The translations under genes and the position numbers were made by a program. The notes under the pieces were generated by a model, which worked only from the letters and a program-made list of their open reading frames with translations, had not been told where the DNA came from and searched no databases. Positions 61,603 through 64,000 of a DNA stretch of 64,000 bases are shown here, piece after piece. The DNA comes from Ophioderma brevispina (lineage: Eukaryota > Echinodermata > Ophiuroidea > Amphilepidida > Ophiodermatidae). The stretch spans positions 48,441 through 112,440 of the forward strand of contig JAMKCH010001703.1 of the NCBI GenBank assembly GCA_023653785.1, in the 5' to 3' direction. Position 1 is the first letter of the stretch. Each line of letters opens with the position of its first letter.

Positions 61603-61675
61603 GCCGTGGTGGCGCAATTGATTAGCGCATCCGAAATCTAAACGAATGCTTAGGGGTTCGAGTCCCATCCACAGC
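61603..61675 (+). tRNA. tRNA-like, array copy 12
   Basis: D-arm and acceptor are consensus; the segment between anticodon loop and T-arm is altered (aacgaatgcttagggg). Confidence 0.45.
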
Positions 61676-61919
61676 AAGTTCATTTGCGATTAATATGCTA
61701 CGTCCGCGTTGTCATCAATCTCTCACAAATATTTGTATTATTTCTATATGACAGTAATCACAAGAGGTTTAAGGTAGCTCCAATCTCTCACACATATGTT
61801 TATTAAATTATTACGAGTTGCTTGTGTATCAGGAATCGCTGATCAACCTCGTGATATGGACGGCATTACCACCGAACGCATGTGTTGGTAGAAACTCGAA
61901 TGGACCCATCACATGCCAT

Positions 61920-61989
61920 GCCGTGGTGGCGCAATTCATTAGCGCATCCGAGTCTAAACGGAAGTTGTGGGTCGAGTCCCATCCACAGC
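61920..61989 (+). tRNA. tRNA-like, array copy 13
   Basis: Small deletions in anticodon loop, variable loop and T-loop (gtgggtcgagtccc). Confidence 0.45.
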
Positions 61990-62232
61990 CCAGTTCATGT
62001 TGAGATTAATAATGATACGTCGCGCTGTCATAAATCTCCTCATCACATATTTGTATTATTTCTATATGACAGTAATTCACAAAGGTTTTTTTTAAGTAGC
62101 TCCAATCTATCACAAATATGTTATAAATTATTACGAGGCTTGTGTATCAGCATGCTGATCACATCGTGAATGGACGGCATTACGCACCGAAACGCTAGGT
62201 TTTGTAGAAACTCGAATATGGACCCATTACAT

Positions 62233-62305
62233 GCCGTGGTGGCGCATTGATTAGCGGCATCCGAGATCTAACGGAAGGTTGTGGGTTCGACGTCCCATCC
62301 ACAGC
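62233..62305 (+). tRNA. tRNA-like, array copy 14
   Basis: Near consensus with one base missing in the D-loop side, one extra G after it, and one extra C in the T-loop. Confidence 0.5.
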
Positions 62306-62799
62306 AAGTGCATTTTGCGATTAATAATGCTACGTCCGCGCTGTCATCAATCTCTCACAATATTGTATTTATTTCTATATGACAGATTCACAAGAGGTTA
62401 AGTAGCTCCAATCGATCAACATATGTTTATAATATTACGAGTGATTTTGTATCAGAATGCTGATCACCTCGTGATATGGGCGCATACGGCCCGAACGCCT
62501 TGGTGTAGAACTCGAAGGGACCATCACTGCCGTGGATGATTGTGGTCTTCCCCGGGGATCAATCGTTGGTCCAAAGGCCTCTACAATGTATTCCCAATTG
62601 TTACCGCACATCATTCAATAATTTGGGATTTTTTTAATTTTATTACAGAATATATAATTGTGGATTGACCAATAACTTACCATCTTGATCCCCGTATTAG
62701 GGCGAGTGCAGCCACAATTTTTTAAAACTTTCAAGTGTGTTGACTGAAGTAAGGAACCTGGATGTCGAGAAATAACTCAAACTAAATGACTCAAAAAAC

Positions 62800-63490
62800 T
62801 GACTTGTAATTGTAGGCTTTTTGCATAACTGCATGTTTTGTTGATACCCACACTCACAATTGGGAGCCACAGATATAGCAACCATCCACCAGAAATAAAG
62901 AATCTTGGCATCACTTTTGACTCATCAATGACAATGTCAACACACATAATCACTTTAATGTGTTCACTAAATTGTTTCTTTGTGGAAATATATCCAGAAT
63001 CCGCCGTTACATTGACAAGGAAACTTGTGCTAATGCAATGCGAGCACTTTTTTATCCACTTGACTATGGTAATGCCCTTCTGTCTGGCTGCAAGATGAAT
63101 GAATATTTGCCCCTCTCCACTGCATACCGAACAGGGATGCTCGCATTGTGTTACAAGTTCCTCGTCGCTTCCCAACATTCGATCTTTTGGCTCTCTCCAT
63201 TGTTACCTTTGAAAAGCGTATCATTTTCAAAATTCTGTTGGCATATTTTAAGTCGCTGAATGAGCTCTCCAACACCAAATTTTGGCTGACTGCTTTCAGT
63301 TTTACATTCACCACCTTGAGAGGGCCTACGCTCGGCATAGAATACAAACTCTCCTGTTGTCTAGGACCAACAAATTGATTGGTGATAGGTCTTTCAGTGT
63401 ACGTGGTCCAATCGCTGGAATAGCATCCCACCAAGTATAAGAGCATCCCGCACTTGTTAGTATTTTATAAGAAAAATCTCAAAACTACAT
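62800..63490 (+). mobile_element. LINE reverse-transcriptase C-terminal fragment (CR1/jockey-like)
   Basis: In order across three frames: IKNLGITFDSSMTMSTH near 62898, ISRIRRYIDKETCANAMRAL near 62993, DYGNALLSGCK near 63064, RIIFKILLAYFKSLNEL near 63219 and GDRSFSVRGPIAG near 63383. These are the standard peptides after the RT palm in CR1/jockey-type elements. It lies between two parts of the tRNA array. Confidence 0.78.
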
Positions 63491-63623
63491 TGTATTGATT
63501 TATTGGTTTCTTTGTATTGCTCAATTTTGCTGTTCTTAGCTTCTTTTTTTCTGTGTAAAAAGCGTCTGATCAATCTTGGGATATTGCGCTATAATCAGAA
63601 CTTGTTTATTATGTAATGTATGT

Positions 63624-63700
63624 ATGTGGTGGGCAATTGATTACGCATTCCCCCATCCGAGATTAACCGTAAGGTTGTGGGTTTTCGATCCCATCCACGC
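63624..63700 (+). tRNA. tRNA-like, degraded copy after the LINE
   Basis: gtggtgggcaattgattacg and gttgtgggttttcgatccca are recognisable, with insertions in D-arm, anticodon arm and T-loop. Confidence 0.35.
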
Positions 63701-63939
63701 AGTTCTTTTGGATTAATAATGCTACGACGCTCCCGCTCTTCATATCGCTCACACATTATTGTCTTTATTCATATGACAGTAATTCAACAAGAGGTTTAAG
63801 GAGCTCATCTCTCACACATATGTTTATAAATTATTACGAGTTGCTTGTTAGCAGAATGCTGTTCACCTCGTGATATGGACGGCAATTACGCCCGAACGCT
63901 ATGTGTAGAAACTCGAATGGACCCCCCCCCCCATCACAT

Positions 63940-64000
63940 TCCGTGGTGGCGTCAATTTGATTAGCGCATCCGAGATCTAAACGGAAGGTTGTGGGTTCGA
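63940..64000 (+). tRNA. tRNA-like copy cut by the window end
   Basis: ccgtggtggcgtcaatttga, atccgagatctaaacggaag and the start of the T-arm are present. The 3' end lies beyond the window. Confidence 0.45.

Larger units (their letters stand above)
58020..62536. repeat. Tandem array of ~310 bp units carrying a tRNA-like gene, with an orientation switch
   Basis: Units repeat every 304-341 bp. Ten tRNA-like copies lie on the minus strand (58085-60982); after a junction near 61020 the units continue on the plus strand (61298-62305), ending truncated at about 62536. The spacer includes gacagcgcggacgtagcatt, atggacggcattacgcaccg and ctcacacatatgtttataaatt. Almost every unit has private 1-3 nt indels. 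Confidence 0.9.

Noticed and set aside
58020..64000. CRISPR-like array
   Set aside because: Repeats are ~310 bp units including a tRNA-like gene, not short direct repeats with unique spacers, and the sequence is clearly eukaryotic.

Overview
The window looks like part of an invertebrate animal genome. It is AT-rich and gene-poor, with short exons between GT/AG introns and many fragments of animal-type non-LTR retrotransposons, terminal-inverted-repeat elements, SINE-like sequence and microsatellites. The species cannot be fixed from sequence alone. A marine invertebrate, perhaps a non-vertebrate deuterostome, fits the deiodinase genes and the repeat types.

The recognisable genes are three paralogues of iodothyronine deiodinase, a thioredoxin-fold selenoenzyme family. 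DIO-A lies on the + strand (about 1.1-5.2 kb). DIO-B lies on the - strand (24.7-27.35 kb). DIO-C lies on the - strand (44.9-56.4 kb). Each has an exon ending in an in-frame TGA in the context SSLS-U-PP(F/L)-Q, exactly 12 nt before a GT donor. The exons before and after match across the three copies. DIO-A is open in its three downstream exons. DIO-B is frameshifted in four of five exons and DIO-C in at least two, so they are either decaying pseudogenes or victims of uncorrected indels. Repeats elsewhere in the window (6-17 kb and 58-64 kb) are full of small indels, which makes assembly error a serious possibility.

Layout: 0-7 kb DIO-A and its 3' region. 5.8-16.6 kb a tandem segmental duplication of a degraded LINE; copy 1 carries an insertion full of AGGTCA half-sites and copy 2 a 1.2 kb A-rich stretch. 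17.9-18.7 kb a TTAA-flanked (piggyBac-like) MITE. 20-24 kb repeats and a LINE fragment. 24.7-27.35 kb DIO-B. 28.7-32.0 kb a possible two-exon micro-ORF, with a LINE fragment in its intron. 32-38.3 kb several TIR elements and a degenerate repeat field. 38.9-44.9 kb a second copy of the TTAA element, split by a nested 5.2 kb element and inserted exactly at the DIO-C stop codon. 44.9-56.4 kb DIO-C, with introns full of MITEs, a SINE and repeats. 58-64 kb a tandem array (about 310 bp period) of tRNA-like genes that reverses orientation near 61.02 kb and is interrupted by a LINE fragment.

If functional, the deiodinase genes would remove iodine from thyroid-hormone-like iodothyronines and would need SECIS elements in their 3' UTRs. 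No convincing SECIS was found by eye.
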